A stretch of DNA of 64,000 nucleotides from Paracoccus denitrificans (GTDB lineage: Bacteria; Pseudomonadota; Alphaproteobacteria; Rhodobacterales; Rhodobacteraceae): assembly GCA_005768755.1 (NCBI GenBank), contig VAFL01000004.1, positions 186,001 to 250,000 of the forward strand. Direction: 5' to 3'. Shown in pieces: positions 50,894-61,273 of this stretch. A model generated the notes under the pieces. That model saw only the letters and a program-made list of their open reading frames with translations. It searched no databases and was not told the DNA's origin. Both the position numbers and the translations under genes were made by a program. How positions within the stretch are numbered: position 1 is the stretch's first letter; each line of letters starts with the position of its first letter.

Positions 50894-51123
50894 TGGCTGT
50901 GCGCACGGCTCAGGATGCGGCACAGTTACGGCTGGCCGCGCTGGTCATGGCGGCAACTGCGCTTCTGTGGCTGGCAGCGAATTGGGCCGGGCAGCGTTTC
51001 GGCTGGCCGTCGAGCTATGCGTTCCTCGCGGATCTGGCCGCGATGGGTGGTTTTGTCTGGTCGCTGCTGGTGACCTGGCGTATCTGGCAGCGCAGCAAGT
51101 CGCGGCCGGGCAAGGAAGGATAA
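50893..51123 (+). CDS. DUF5337 family two-helix membrane protein
   Basis: 76 aa with two helices (about 14-32 and 43-64) and AANWAGQRFGWPSSYAFLADLAAMGGFVWSLLVTWRIWQ, matching DUF5337, a Rhodobacteraceae family found in nuo operons. Starts at a TGATG overlap with the upstream gene; nuoF is six bases on. Function unknown. Confidence 0.78.
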   Translation: MAVRTAQDAAQLRLAALVMAATALLWLAANWAGQRFGWPSSYAFLADLAAMGGFVWSLLVTWRIWQRSKSRPGKEG

Positions 51124-52428
<1,305 letters not shown>

Positions 52429-52436
52429 GCGACAGA

Positions 52437-52862
52437 ATGACGACGAGAGAAACAATCGGCCTTATCAGAAGATGCGCGTCCGGAACCTGCTTTATGCTGG
52501 GTGCTTTTGCGCTGGCTGGTTGTGGTGTCGAAGCGGATAACGCGTTCGACCCTGTCTTTCTGACGGCGAATGGCCTTGATCTGAAAATCTATTTCGAGCC
52601 CGACCTGATCTATGCTCCGGTTGCCGAGGTGGAAAATGGTGATGGCACCGTGTCAATTATCGAACCCATTTACGTTCCGGGAGGCCTTGCCGTGGCCCGC
52701 GTGGGCGGACTTTCACTGGTCGATAGCGACGAAGCCAATGCTCGGGAAGCGGCGGAGTATTATTGCGCAAAGATGGGCGAGCGCCCGATAACGTTCGGGT
52801 TCGCCGACGTTGGGGATCAAGATTCGCTTCGTGTCTGGCAGTTCCAGGGTTGCGACCGATGA
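52437..52862 (+). CDS. Putative lipoprotein in the nuo operon
   Basis: 141 aa. The signal ends LAGC (MLGAFALAGCGVEAD, Cys near 27), so a periplasmic lipoprotein is likely. The mature part is acidic with two further Cys (EYYCAKMGERP and the final FQGCDR). The open frame extends far upstream inside nuoF; ATG 52437 is nine bases after its stop and gives the signal. Unknown family. Confidence 0.72.
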   Translation: MTTRETIGLIRRCASGTCFMLGAFALAGCGVEADNAFDPVFLTANGLDLKIYFEPDLIYAPVAEVENGDGTVSIIEPIYVPGGLAVARVGGLSLVDSDEANAREAAEYYCAKMGERPITFGFADVGDQDSLRVWQFQGCDR

Positions 52863-52950
52863 GACTCACGCTTTCCTCACCGCTCCGTGTCGGGCCGTCG
52901 GCCCGTGGCCGTGGTAAGGCTGTCTCCATAAGCAAATGGAGGCAGCAGCC

Positions 52951-53352
52951 ATGAAGAAACTGATCGCAATCGTCCTGACCGCCGCAACGCTCGCCCAGCC
53001 AGCGCTGGCGCAGGCGCCGCTTTCGCAGGAGCGTTACATCAATGACCGGCTGATCGCCGCGCGGGTGGCTGACCGCGTGCGCCGCGAATGCCCGTCAATC
53101 GACGCGCGCATCGTCTACGCCTGGGGGCAGGCGCGCGCGTTGAAACGCTATGCGCAGGACAAGGGCTATTCCTCGGCCCAGATCGACGCATTTCTTGATA
53201 GCAAGCAGGACAAGGACCGCATCTATGCTGCGGCCGAGGACTATCTGACCCGTAACGGTGCGCGTAAGGGGGATGCCGAATCCTTCTGCCGCATCGGTCG
53301 GGCCGAAATCGCAAGCAAGTCGGTCGCCGGATCACTTCTGGTGGCCAAGTAA
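52951..53352 (+). CDS. DUF5333 family exported protein
   Basis: 133 aa with a signal peptide ([20 protein letters not shown], cut near 20-21) and mature part [48 protein letters not shown], matching DUF5333, a Rhodobacteraceae nuo-operon family. Two Cys (ECPSID, SFCRIG) may form a disulfide. ATG 52951 has GGAGG nine bases before. nuoG starts ten bases on. Confidence 0.78.
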   Translation: MKKLIAIVLTAATLAQPALAQAPLSQERYINDRLIAARVADRVRRECPSIDARIVYAWGQARALKRYAQDKGYSSAQIDAFLDSKQDKDRIYAAAEDYLTRNGARKGDAESFCRIGRAEIASKSVAGSLLVAK

Positions 53353-53362
53353 GGACGTAAAC

Positions 53363-55387
53363 ATGGCAGATCTGCGCACAATCAAGATCGACGGCAAGGA
53401 AATCGAGGTCGATCCGAACCTGACCCTGATTCAGGCCTGCGAACTGGCCGGGGTCGAGATCCCGCGTTTCTGCTATCACGAACGGTTGTCCATCGCCGGC
53501 AACTGCCGCATGTGCCTGGTCGAAGTGGTGGGCGGCCCGCCCAAACCTGCCGCTTCTTGCGCGATGCAGGTCAAGGACCTGCGGCCCGGCCCGGAAGGCG
53601 CGCCGTCCGAGGTGCTGACCAATTCTCCGATGGTCAAGAAAGCCCGCGAAGGCGTGATGGAATTCCTGCTGATCAACCACCCGCTGGATTGCCCCATCTG
53701 CGATCAGGGCGGCGAATGTGACCTGCAGGATCAGGCGATGGCCTATGGCATCGACTTCTCGCGCTATCGCGAACCCAAGCGCGCCAGTCAGGACCTGAAC
53801 CTTGGTCCGCTGGTTGAAACGCATATGACTCGCTGCATTTCCTGCACGCGCTGCGTCCGCTTCACGACCGAAGTCGCGGGCATCACCCAGATGGGGCAGA
53901 CCGGTCGCGGCGAAGACAGCGAGATCACCAGCTATCTGAACGAGACGCTGGCCTCGAACATGCAGGGCAATATCATCGACCTCTGCCCGGTCGGTGCGCT
54001 TGTGTCGAAGCCCTATGCCTTCACCGCCCGCCCGTGGGAGCTGACGAAGACGGAAAGCATCGACGTCATGGACGCCCTTGGCAGCAATATCCGGGTCGAT
54101 ACCAAGGGCCGCGAAGTGATGCGTATCCTGCCGCGCAACAATGACGCGGTGAATGAGGAATGGATCAACGACAAGACCCGTTTCGTCTGGGATGGCCTGC
54201 GCCGTCAGCGGCTGGACAAGCCCTATATCCGTGAAAACGGCCGCCTGCGCCCGGCCAGCTGGGCGGAAGCCCTGTCGGCGGCGGCGGCCGCGATGAAGGG
54301 CGGCAAGCTGGCCGGACTTATCGGTGATCTTGTCCCGGTCGAAGCCGCGTTCAGCCTGAAGCAACTGGTCGAAGGACTGGGCGGGACGGTTGAATGTCGC
54401 GTCGACGGGGCGAAACTGCCGGCGGGCAACCGCTCGGGCTATGTCGGGACCGCAACCATTGCTGATATCGACGATGCGGCGATGATCCAGCTGATCGGGA
54501 CCAACCCCAGAACCGAGGCGCCGGTATTGAATTCACGCATCCGCGCCGCATGGGCGCGCGGCGCGAAAATCGGGCTGATCGGTGAAGCGGTCGATCTGAC
54601 CTATGATCACGCACATTTGGGCAATGACCGCGCGGCGCTTGAAAAGCTGTCCTCGCAGGACATCAGTCAGGAAACGAAGGACAAGCCCACGCTGGTCATC
54701 GTCGGGCAGGGCGCGCTCTGTGACGCCGATGGCGAGGCCGTGCTGGCCCATGCGATGCAACTGGCCGCGAATTCGCATTCGAAGCTGCTGGTGCTGCACA
54801 CCGCTGCGGGTCGTGTCGGCGCGATGGATGTGGGTGCCGTGACCGACGGCGGGATCGACGCCGCGCTTGACGGGGCCGAGGTGGTCTTCAATCTGGGCGT
54901 GGACGAGGTTGACCTGGCCCCGGGCTCGTTCGTGATTTATCAGGGCAGCCATGGTGATCGCGGTGCGCATCGCGCCGATATCATCCTGCCGGGCGCCTGC
55001 TATACTGAAGAAAACGCGCTGTTCGTGAATACCGAAGGTCGCCCCCAACTTGCGATGCGCGCGAATTTCGCGCCGGGCGATGCGCGCGAGAACTGGGCGA
55101 TCCTGCGGGCCTTGTCGGCGGAACTGGGGCAGACACTGCCGTGGGACAGTCTGGCTGGTTTGCGCCGCGCGCTGATTGCCGAGGTTCCGCATCTGGCCGA
55201 GCTTGATGTCGTTGCCGAAACAGCGCTGCAGGCGCTTCCGGTTACGGCGATGGACAGCGGCGCTTTCGGCTATGCCATCAAGGATTTTTACCTGACCAAC
55301 GCGATCACACGCGCCTCTCCGCTGATGGCAGAATTGTCGGCCATGGCGGCAGCGCGCGCCGCCGACGGCAAACTGGCGGCGGAATAG
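53363..55387 (+). CDS. nuoG: NADH-quinone oxidoreductase subunit G
   Basis: 75-kDa Fe-S subunit. 674 aa: 2Fe-2S ligands in [22 protein letters not shown], His-ligated 4Fe-4S in [18 protein letters not shown], third cluster in [10 protein letters not shown] with LCPVGAL, then the molybdopterin-oxidoreductase-like domain without cofactor. ATG 53363 follows AAGGACG; a longer frame overlaps DUF5333. The extra cluster N7 seen in E. coli is not obvious. Confidence 0.97.
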   Translation: MADLRTIKIDGKEIEVDPNLTLIQACELAGVEIPRFCYHERLSIAGNCRMCLVEVVGGPPKPAASCAMQVKDLRPGPEGAPSEVLTNSPMVKKAREGVMEFLLINHPLDCPICDQGGECDLQDQAMAYGIDFSRYREPKRASQDLNLGPLVETHMTRCISCTRCVRFTTEVAGITQMGQTGRGEDSEITSYLNETLASNMQGNIIDLCPVGALVSKPYAFTARPWELTKTESIDVMDALGSNIRVDTKGREVMRILPRNNDAVNEEWINDKTRFVWDGLRRQRLDKPYIRENGRLRPASWAEALSAAAAAMKGGKLAGLIGDLVPVEAAFSLKQLVEGLGGTVECRVDGAKLPAGNRSGYVGTATIADIDDAAMIQLIGTNPRTEAPVLNSRIRAAWARGAKIGLIGEAVDLTYDHAHLGNDRAALEKLSSQDISQETKDKPTLVIVGQGALCDADGEAVLAHAMQLAANSHSKLLVLHTAAGRVGAMDVGAVTDGGIDAALDGAEVVFNLGVDEVDLAPGSFVIYQGSHGDRGAHRADIILPGACYTEENALFVNTEGRPQLAMRANFAPGDARENWAILRALSAELGQTLPWDSLAGLRRALIAEVPHLAELDVVAETALQALPVTAMDSGAFGYAIKDFYLTNAITRASPLMAELSAMAAARAADGKLAAE

Positions 55388-55402
55388 GGGCCAGAGGGTG
55401 GG

Positions 55403-56191
55403 ATGCGCCACAGGCAGATCATCGGGATGGGCGCCATGACCGCGCTTGCTGCCGTGCTCAGCGCATGCGGCGCCTCGGATGCCGGGCTGGCGCAGCCACC
55501 GCGCGCCAAGCCGGCGACGCTGCCCGTCAGGCTTGAGGGGCCCACGGCAGACACTTCGATCCTTGCCGGCGTCTCGACCAAAAGCGGCGAATTGCTGATT
55601 CTGGAAAATGACGGCTCGGTCACGCGGACGAAGGTCGATTCCGATCAGGGCCGGCAGACGCTGCGCCAGACGGATGCGGCGATTTTCAGCCTGACCGACG
55701 TGCTGGTCGAGGATACCTCGGTCCCGTTGGAGGACCTGCCCAAACCGCCGCGCGCGCAGGATATCGCGATCGAGGAATTCGCCGCCCGGCGCAGCACCGC
55801 CTTGCCTGCGCGGATTGGACGGGCGCCGGAAGACGCTTTCCTGGGCGGCGCCGTCGTGAAGATTGCGCAGCCAGGCCGGAAGGGCGGCGGCGACATGGTC
55901 TCTGTGCAGGTCAGGCTGCGGCAGGGGGTGGACGAAAGTACCGCTTTTGCCTATGCCACCTGCACCCTGGCCGCATGGGCCAAGACGTCGAATACGCCAT
56001 ATGGGCGCCACATCCGCACGGTTTTCGCCGAAGACGGGGGCGTCGTATCGGCGGAATCGATTTTCACCATGTCGAAATCGACGCCTCTGGGCTTGCGCGT
56101 CATGGAACAAGAACAGACCCTGCAAGAGTGCAGGGCACATGGCATACCTGCCCGCGTTGCTGCGGTCGGGCCTGTGAAAGGGACGAATTAG
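55403..56191 (+). CDS. 262-aa putative lipoprotein in the nuo operon
   Basis: Lipobox LSAC in [18 protein letters not shown] (Cys near 22). The mature domain has beta-rich sequence ([47 protein letters not shown], then [27 protein letters not shown]) and two more Cys. Unknown family. It lies between nuoG (15 bases) and nuoH (one base), so expression with complex I is certain if the operon is transcribed whole. Confidence 0.75.
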   Translation: MRHRQIIGMGAMTALAAVLSACGASDAGLAQPPRAKPATLPVRLEGPTADTSILAGVSTKSGELLILENDGSVTRTKVDSDQGRQTLRQTDAAIFSLTDVLVEDTSVPLEDLPKPPRAQDIAIEEFAARRSTALPARIGRAPEDAFLGGAVVKIAQPGRKGGGDMVSVQVRLRQGVDESTAFAYATCTLAAWAKTSNTPYGRHIRTVFAEDGGVVSAESIFTMSKSTPLGLRVMEQEQTLQECRAHGIPARVAAVGPVKGTN

Positions 56192-56192
56192 A

Positions 56193-57227
56193 ATGGCAGG
56201 TTTCTGGTCATCCGGATTGGGTTTCGCAATCATCATGCTGGCTCAGGGGCTGGCCGTCATTGCATTCGTGATGATCTCGCTGATCTTCATGGTTTACGGC
56301 GACCGCAAGATCTGGGCTGCCGTTCAGATGCGCCGTGGCCCGAACGTCGTGGGTCCCTGGGGGCTGCTGCAGACATTTGCGGATGCGCTGAAATACGTGC
56401 TGAAGGAAATCGTCGTCCCGGCAGGTGCCGACAAGTTCGTGTTCTTCCTGGCCCCGTTCCTGTCGATGGTGCTGGCGCTGATCGGTTTCGTCGCGGTCCC
56501 GTTTGGCCCCGGCTGGGTCATGGCCAATATCAACGTGGGCATCCTGTTCATTTTCGCCATGTCCAGCCTTGAGGTTTACGGCGTTATCATGGGCGGCTGG
56601 GCCTCGAACTCGAAATATCCGTTCCTTGCGGCGCTGCGCTCGGCCTCGCAGATGATTTCGTATGAGGTCAGCATGGGGCTGATCATCATCGGCATCATCA
56701 TCTCGGCCGGTTCGATGAACCTGTCGGTGATCGTTGAATCGCAGGCAGGCGCCGGGTTGCTTTCGTGGTACTGGCTGCCGCACTTGCCGATGCTGGCGCT
56801 GTTCTTCGTGTCGGCGCTGGCAGAGACGAACCGCCCGCCTTTCGATCTGGCGGAAGCGGAATCGGAACTGGTCGCCGGTCACATGGTTGAATACGGCTCG
56901 ACCCCGTATCTGCTGTTCATGGCCGGTGAATATATCGCCATCTACCTGATGTGCGCGCTGATCTCGATTTTCTTCTTCGGGGGTTGGCTGTCGCCGATTC
57001 CGGGGCTGCCCGACGGCGTCATCTGGATGGTCCTGAAGATGTGGTTCTGGTTCTGGATGTTCTCGATGGTGAAGGCCATCGTGCCGCGCTATCGCTATGA
57101 TCAGCTGATGCGGATCGGCTGGAAGGTGTTCCTGCCGCTGTCGCTTGGCTGGGTTGTCTTCGTGGCGATCATGGCGCGTTATGAAATTCTTGGCGGGTTC
57201 TGGACCCGCGCAACAGTCGGAGGCTGA
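56193..57227 (+). CDS. nuoH: NADH-quinone oxidoreductase subunit H
   Basis: Membrane subunit that forms the floor of the quinone chamber. 344 aa, eight helices: [71 protein letters not shown], normal for the family. Confidence 0.97.
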   Translation: MAGFWSSGLGFAIIMLAQGLAVIAFVMISLIFMVYGDRKIWAAVQMRRGPNVVGPWGLLQTFADALKYVLKEIVVPAGADKFVFFLAPFLSMVLALIGFVAVPFGPGWVMANINVGILFIFAMSSLEVYGVIMGGWASNSKYPFLAALRSASQMISYEVSMGLIIIGIIISAGSMNLSVIVESQAGAGLLSWYWLPHLPMLALFFVSALAETNRPPFDLAEAESELVAGHMVEYGSTPYLLFMAGEYIAIYLMCALISIFFFGGWLSPIPGLPDGVIWMVLKMWFWFWMFSMVKAIVPRYRYDQLMRIGWKVFLPLSLGWVVFVAIMARYEILGGFWTRATVGG

Positions 57228-57232
57228 TACCC

Positions 57233-57403
57233 ATGTCGGAGCAAACCATCGCACAAGCCCTTGTGAAAGCCAGCGAAACCGACAAAGCCGAATTTGCGCA
57301 TTTCCTGGCCGATCATGCCGGTCTGGACCGCGATTCAGAACATGTTCGCTTGCTGGTTGCCGCGTTTGACCGCTTTGTGGCCGAACGGCTGAAGGATCGC
57401 TGA
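57233..57403 (+). CDS. 56-aa soluble protein between nuoH and nuoI
   Basis: [56 protein letters not shown]: all helical, acidic, no signal or membrane segment. A strong GGAGG lies nine bases before the ATG and the frame exactly fills the nuoH-nuoI gap (five and two bases left). No family recognised. Likely cytoplasmic, on the same side as the NuoI and peripheral arm subunits. Confidence 0.65.
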   Translation: MSEQTIAQALVKASETDKAEFAHFLADHAGLDRDSEHVRLLVAAFDRFVAERLKDR

Positions 57404-57405
57404 TC

Positions 57406-57897
57406 ATGGCACTCGATCTTGCCCGGGCGACAAAATATTTCCTGATGTGGGATTTCATCAAGGGCTTCGGTCTTGGGGTGAAATATTTTTTCGGTCCGAA
57501 GGAAACCATCAACTACCCCCACGAAAAGGGTCCGCTTTCGCCGCGTTTCCGAGGCGAGCATGCGCTGCGCCGCTATCCCTCGGGAGAGGAACGCTGCATT
57601 GCGTGCAAGCTATGCGAGGCGATCTGCCCTGCGCAGGCAATCACGATTGACGCCGAACCCCGTGACGATGGCAGCCGTCGCACGACGCGCTATGACATCG
57701 ACATGACGAAATGCATCTATTGCGGCTTCTGTCAGGAAGCCTGCCCGGTCGATGCCATCGTCGAAGGCCCCAATTTCGAATTTGCCACCGAAAGCCGCGA
57801 AGAGCTGTTCTACGACAAGCAGAAACTGCTTGAGAACGGGGACCGCTGGGAGCCGGAGATCGCGCGAAATCTTTATCTGGATGCGCCTTACCGATGA
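57406..57897 (+). CDS. nuoI: NADH-quinone oxidoreductase subunit I
   Basis: Holds two 4Fe-4S clusters (N6a, N6b). 163 aa: [18 protein letters not shown] and [17 protein letters not shown] give eight Cys ligands. Normal length. Overlaps the next gene by ATGA. Confidence 0.97.
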   Translation: MALDLARATKYFLMWDFIKGFGLGVKYFFGPKETINYPHEKGPLSPRFRGEHALRRYPSGEERCIACKLCEAICPAQAITIDAEPRDDGSRRTTRYDIDMTKCIYCGFCQEACPVDAIVEGPNFEFATESREELFYDKQKLLENGDRWEPEIARNLYLDAPYR

Positions 57898-58298
57898 ACG
57901 ATGCCTTCTCACGCCTGTTTCAGCAGATGCTCCAATCGGGGCAGGAGATGGCGCGCAGCTTCAACCCGGCGCTGGAACAGGTCGACACGCGGGCCTTTGA
58001 AAAGCTGGTCCCGACAATGCCTGCCGATGTGCTGGAAATGTGGTTCGGGCGCACGTTCAACCGTGAAGGGCTGGACGCGAAGACCCGCCTGCTGCTGACC
58101 ATCGGCGCGATCACCGTGCAGGGCGCATTGGCAGAGCCGCAGTTGCGCCTGACCATCCGTCAGGCACTGGAAGCAGGGGCAACGAAGCGTGAGATCGCGG
58201 AAACAATCTATCAGATGAGCATGTTCGCGGGTCTGCCCGCCATGCAGAAGGCGCTGGAAATCGCTGCAAGCGTCTATGACGAGGAGGACGAGGCATGA
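57894..58298 (+). CDS. Carboxymuconolactone decarboxylase-fold protein, likely non-catalytic
   Basis: 134 aa of the AhpD/CMD fold: [66 protein letters not shown]. It has no Cys and no His at all: AhpD's CxxC is missing, and the CMD His (usually in LRLH) is Thr. So catalysis of either known kind is unlikely and a structural or binding role is inferred. Four-base overlaps with nuoI and nuoJ tie it to complex I expression. Confidence 0.87.
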   Translation: MNDAFSRLFQQMLQSGQEMARSFNPALEQVDTRAFEKLVPTMPADVLEMWFGRTFNREGLDAKTRLLLTIGAITVQGALAEPQLRLTIRQALEAGATKREIAETIYQMSMFAGLPAMQKALEIAASVYDEEDEA

Positions 58299-58900
58299 TG
58301 GCCTTGATCGCATTCTACCTGTTTGGCGTTCTCGCCTGCGTGGCCGGCTTCATGGTCGTCATCTCGAAGAACCCGGTCCATTCGGTGCTTTGGCTGATCC
58401 TTACGTTTCTTTGCGCAGCCGGTCTGTTCGTGCTTCAGGGCGCGGAATTCGTGGCGATGCTGCTGATTATCGTCTATGTCGGCGCGGTGGCCGTGCTGTT
58501 CCTGTTCGTGGTCATGATGCTCGACGTGGATTTTGCCGAACTGCGGGGCGAGCTGGCCCGCTTTCTGCCACTTGGAATAGTTATCGCCCTGGCGCTTTTG
58601 ACGGTTCTGGGAATGAGCTTTGCCGGCTGGCAGATCTCGCCAGCTGCGCCGGAACAGCTTGCCACACCGATCCCGTCTGATGTCGCCAACGCGAATGCCA
58701 TCGGGGCGGTGCTGTATGACCGCTATTTCTTCGCCTTCCAGCTGGCCGGACTGGTGCTTCTGGTTGCCATGATCGGGGCGATTGTTCTGACATTGCGTCA
58801 TCGTCGCGACATCAAACGGCAGAACGTGCTGAAACAGATGTGGACCGATCCCGAAAAGCAGCTTGAGTTGCGCGATGTGAAGCCGGGGCAGGGGCTGTGA
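58295..58900 (+). CDS. nuoJ: NADH-quinone oxidoreductase subunit J
   Basis: 201 aa, five helices: [54 protein letters not shown] is the conserved core, including the pi-bulge helix. A polar C-terminal tail of about 30 residues follows the last helix. Overlaps the CMD gene. Confidence 0.96.
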   Translation: MMALIAFYLFGVLACVAGFMVVISKNPVHSVLWLILTFLCAAGLFVLQGAEFVAMLLIIVYVGAVAVLFLFVVMMLDVDFAELRGELARFLPLGIVIALALLTVLGMSFAGWQISPAAPEQLATPIPSDVANANAIGAVLYDRYFFAFQLAGLVLLVAMIGAIVLTLRHRRDIKRQNVLKQMWTDPEKQLELRDVKPGQGL

Positions 58901-58991
58901 AAAGCGGGCTGGGCTGGGGTACTGGCGCAGCCTTTCTGCATTGCAAGGCCGTTTTTCTACCGGCGCGCGAACCGAAGGCCGGGCCGGCGTG

Positions 58992-59123
58992 ATGTATCAC
59001 GGCTTGGGTGTTGAAATCGTTCCGGACGAAATCCGTGACACCTGCCGCCTTCACGACCGCCGCGCCCGCCAGCTTTTCTATCCCGATGCCGAGCCACCGG
59101 TCGCCGCAAGAGGTTGGAAATGA
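58992..59123 (+). CDS. 43-aa reading frame of uncertain status
   Basis: MYHGLGVEIVPDEIRDTCRLHDRRARQLFYPDAEPPVAARGWK. It starts at a TGATG overlap with a 31-codon GTG frame that itself overlaps the nuoJ stop (58897-58992), and ends at an ATGA overlap with the next gene. Such end-to-end overlaps suggest translation, but there is no family and no good ribosome site. A TTG at 58941 in the same frame would give 60 aa. Confidence 0.35.
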   Translation: MYHGLGVEIVPDEIRDTCRLHDRRARQLFYPDAEPPVAARGWK

Positions 59124-59659
59124 TCCGGTTGGCGGTACTTCTGGGCCTGTGCGTCGCTGACCCGAGCCTGGCCTGCGAGCCCCCGTTAAATAAAGCTGAC
59201 GCAATCGACAATCGCATCCGGGTTGGCCCGCAATGTGAGTACGATAATGCAGCACCGGACGATAACTATCTGCAGGTGAATGGAAAGCCGGTTGTCGACA
59301 TCGGTGGGGGCAAGATCGGGCAACGCCAAAGCTCAAGCGACAGCTGCTTTTTCGCGCAGCAGATGATGTTCGTCGATTGCTCGACCGCCGAGTTGATCGT
59401 GATTGACGGGATAAACGAAGATTCGGGCATCGCCGGAATGGGGGCGCAATCGGTCACGAAGCTGCAAAGGGCAGGTGGCGGCCCTATCGCACTTGGCCCG
59501 AAGACGACCGTGGCCGAACTTGCGCGGATATCTGACCGACATGGCTTTGATTACAAGCTTGGCGCCGACATTTACCAGCGTGTCGAGGCGCGCAACCGCG
59601 TCGATCCGTATTGTGGCTGCAAACTGTATTATCCCGGCTCGGCCGGGGCCGGGCGGTGA
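59120..59659 (+). CDS. Exported Cys-rich protein 1 of the nuoJ-nuoK set
   Basis: 179 aa with signal peptide (MIRLAVLLGLCVADPSLACE). Mature features: early Cys in VGPQCEY, FVDCSTAELIVI in the middle, and a CxC in DPYCGCKLYYPGS near the end. The same pattern recurs in the next two proteins. GAGG lies six bases before the ATG. Unknown family. Confidence 0.75.
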   Translation: MIRLAVLLGLCVADPSLACEPPLNKADAIDNRIRVGPQCEYDNAAPDDNYLQVNGKPVVDIGGGKIGQRQSSSDSCFFAQQMMFVDCSTAELIVIDGINEDSGIAGMGAQSVTKLQRAGGGPIALGPKTTVAELARISDRHGFDYKLGADIYQRVEARNRVDPYCGCKLYYPGSAGAGR

Positions 59660-59834
59660 CCGAAGCGGCGGTGCTGTGTTTACCCGGCATCTGTCGACCG
59701 AAACCTCGGCTCGTCTGTTTGAAATCTCGCATAAATGTGATTTGCTCAAAAACGCGGGAGACGGGCCTTCACACACCAAGGCGTGTCGCCAGAGCGCGTT
59801 GTTTTTGGATAGACATGTTAAGGGAGGAGCTATC
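59660..59834 (+). other. 175-base gap between exported proteins 1 and 2
   Basis: No gene. Richer in A+T around 59720-59770 than its surroundings. A strong AGGGAGGAGC site ends it, serving the next gene. An internal promoter is possible but not clear. Confidence 0.4.
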
Positions 59835-60329
59835 ATGAAGTTGATGAAATTCAGTGCCGCCGCAGTCTTCGCGGGCCTGGCACTTGCTGCCTGCGTTCCT
59901 GAAGAAACCGACACCTCGGGCGTGGCGCAGCCGCTGGCCAATTGCGGACGTGTCGCCACCAGCCAGATGGCGGCGTATACGGAAGCACCGATTACCGCTG
60001 AAGGATCTGGCATGATCGGTATCGGCACGCAGCAGCAGACGGCTGATGGCAGCGTCATGCAGCGCTTCTCTCTGGTCGATTGCTCGGCCAAGACGATCAC
60101 CCGTGTCCAGCAGGACTGGACGCTCGCAAGCGCGCCGGCGGCGGGCGGGACGGTGCAGGACATGGTCAGCCGTTTGCGGCAGGCCGGGCGGCTGACGGCA
60201 TCGAACCAACTGGCCCGCGAAGGGCAGTCGGCGGGTTACGAAGTGGTGCAGGGCCGCGTCGATGCGACGGGAAATCCGCGCGCCCGGTGCGGGTGTGAGC
60301 TTCACTATCCCGATCTTCTCTGGCAATAA
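59835..60329 (+). CDS. Putative lipoprotein 2 of the nuoJ-nuoK set
   Basis: 164 aa. MKLMKFSAAAVFAGLALAAC is a lipoprotein signal with lipobox LAAC (Cys20). Then NCGRVAT, FSLVDCSAKTITRV and a terminal ARCGCELHYPDLLWQ, sharing the Cys / VDC / CxC order with proteins 1 and 3. AGGGAGG is seven to eight bases upstream. Unknown family; periplasmic, membrane-anchored. Confidence 0.78.
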   Translation: MKLMKFSAAAVFAGLALAACVPEETDTSGVAQPLANCGRVATSQMAAYTEAPITAEGSGMIGIGTQQQTADGSVMQRFSLVDCSAKTITRVQQDWTLASAPAAGGTVQDMVSRLRQAGRLTASNQLAREGQSAGYEVVQGRVDATGNPRARCGCELHYPDLLWQ

Positions 60330-60338
60330 GCGCCCAAA

Positions 60339-60362
60339 GGCGGGGCGGTCTGCTGCCCCGCC
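60339..60362 (+). promoter_or_regulatory. GC hairpin between proteins 2 and 3
   Basis: GGCGGGGC (60339-60346) pairs with GCCCCGCC (60355-60362). No T run follows, so full termination is unlikely; it may stabilise the upstream mRNA or reduce read-through into nuoK. Confidence 0.4.
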
Positions 60363-60394
60363 GACTCAATAAGCAAGCGAAAGCGGGGGGCGGA

Positions 60395-60907
60395 ATGGCC
60401 TTCACACGGGACAAGCAAGCGAAATGGACGATGGCGGGCGCGGCCCTGCTGTCCCTGCTTGCGTTGCCCGCCGGTGCGTTGACGCCGCTGCCCGCCTGCG
60501 ACGGCGTGGTCGAGTCGGGCATGGAAGTGCAGGGTGCTGCTTCCTTCGGCTATTACGGCAGCGGTTTTGTGTCGGAAGAGTACTACAACGCGATGGAAGA
60601 CGACGCAGGTGCAGACGGCGTCTATGACGATTTGGCTGTGTCAGTGCCCCAGTTAGATGGATTTTACGGCTATCGGGTGATGGACTGCAAATCTGGTCAG
60701 TTTCTGGCGATCGGCGCGAGCGAAAACGAGGCCGAATTGCTGTTGGCGACCGAATTCCTGCGCAGTAAGGCGCAGGAAGAAAAGCCGATTACATTCGCGG
60801 ATGTGACGCGCGCGGCGCAGGCGCTTTACAAGGGACAGAACACTAAGATCCTGACCCTGCGCGAGACCGAACAGACCTGTTCTTGCGACGCTTATGGCGG
60901 CCAGTAG
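60395..60907 (+). CDS. Exported Cys-rich protein 3 of the nuoJ-nuoK set
   Basis: 170 aa with a signal peptide (TMAGAALLSLLALPAGALT, cut near ALT). Then PACDGVV, Tyr/Gly-rich and Asp-rich stretches (SFGYYGSGFVSEEYYN, EDDAGADGVYDD), GYRVMDCKSGQFLAIG and a terminal TCSCDAYGGQ, so it follows the same Cys / (V/M)DC / CxC pattern. nuoK is 57 bases on. Unknown family. Confidence 0.75.
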   Translation: MAFTRDKQAKWTMAGAALLSLLALPAGALTPLPACDGVVESGMEVQGAASFGYYGSGFVSEEYYNAMEDDAGADGVYDDLAVSVPQLDGFYGYRVMDCKSGQFLAIGASENEAELLLATEFLRSKAQEEKPITFADVTRAAQALYKGQNTKILTLRETEQTCSCDAYGGQ

Positions 60908-61270
<363 letters not shown>

Positions 61271-61273
61271 CAC

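Noticed and set aside
60339..60362. Operon-ending terminator before nuoK
   Set aside because: A good GC hairpin but no T run, and nuoK-L-M must be expressed from the same direction.
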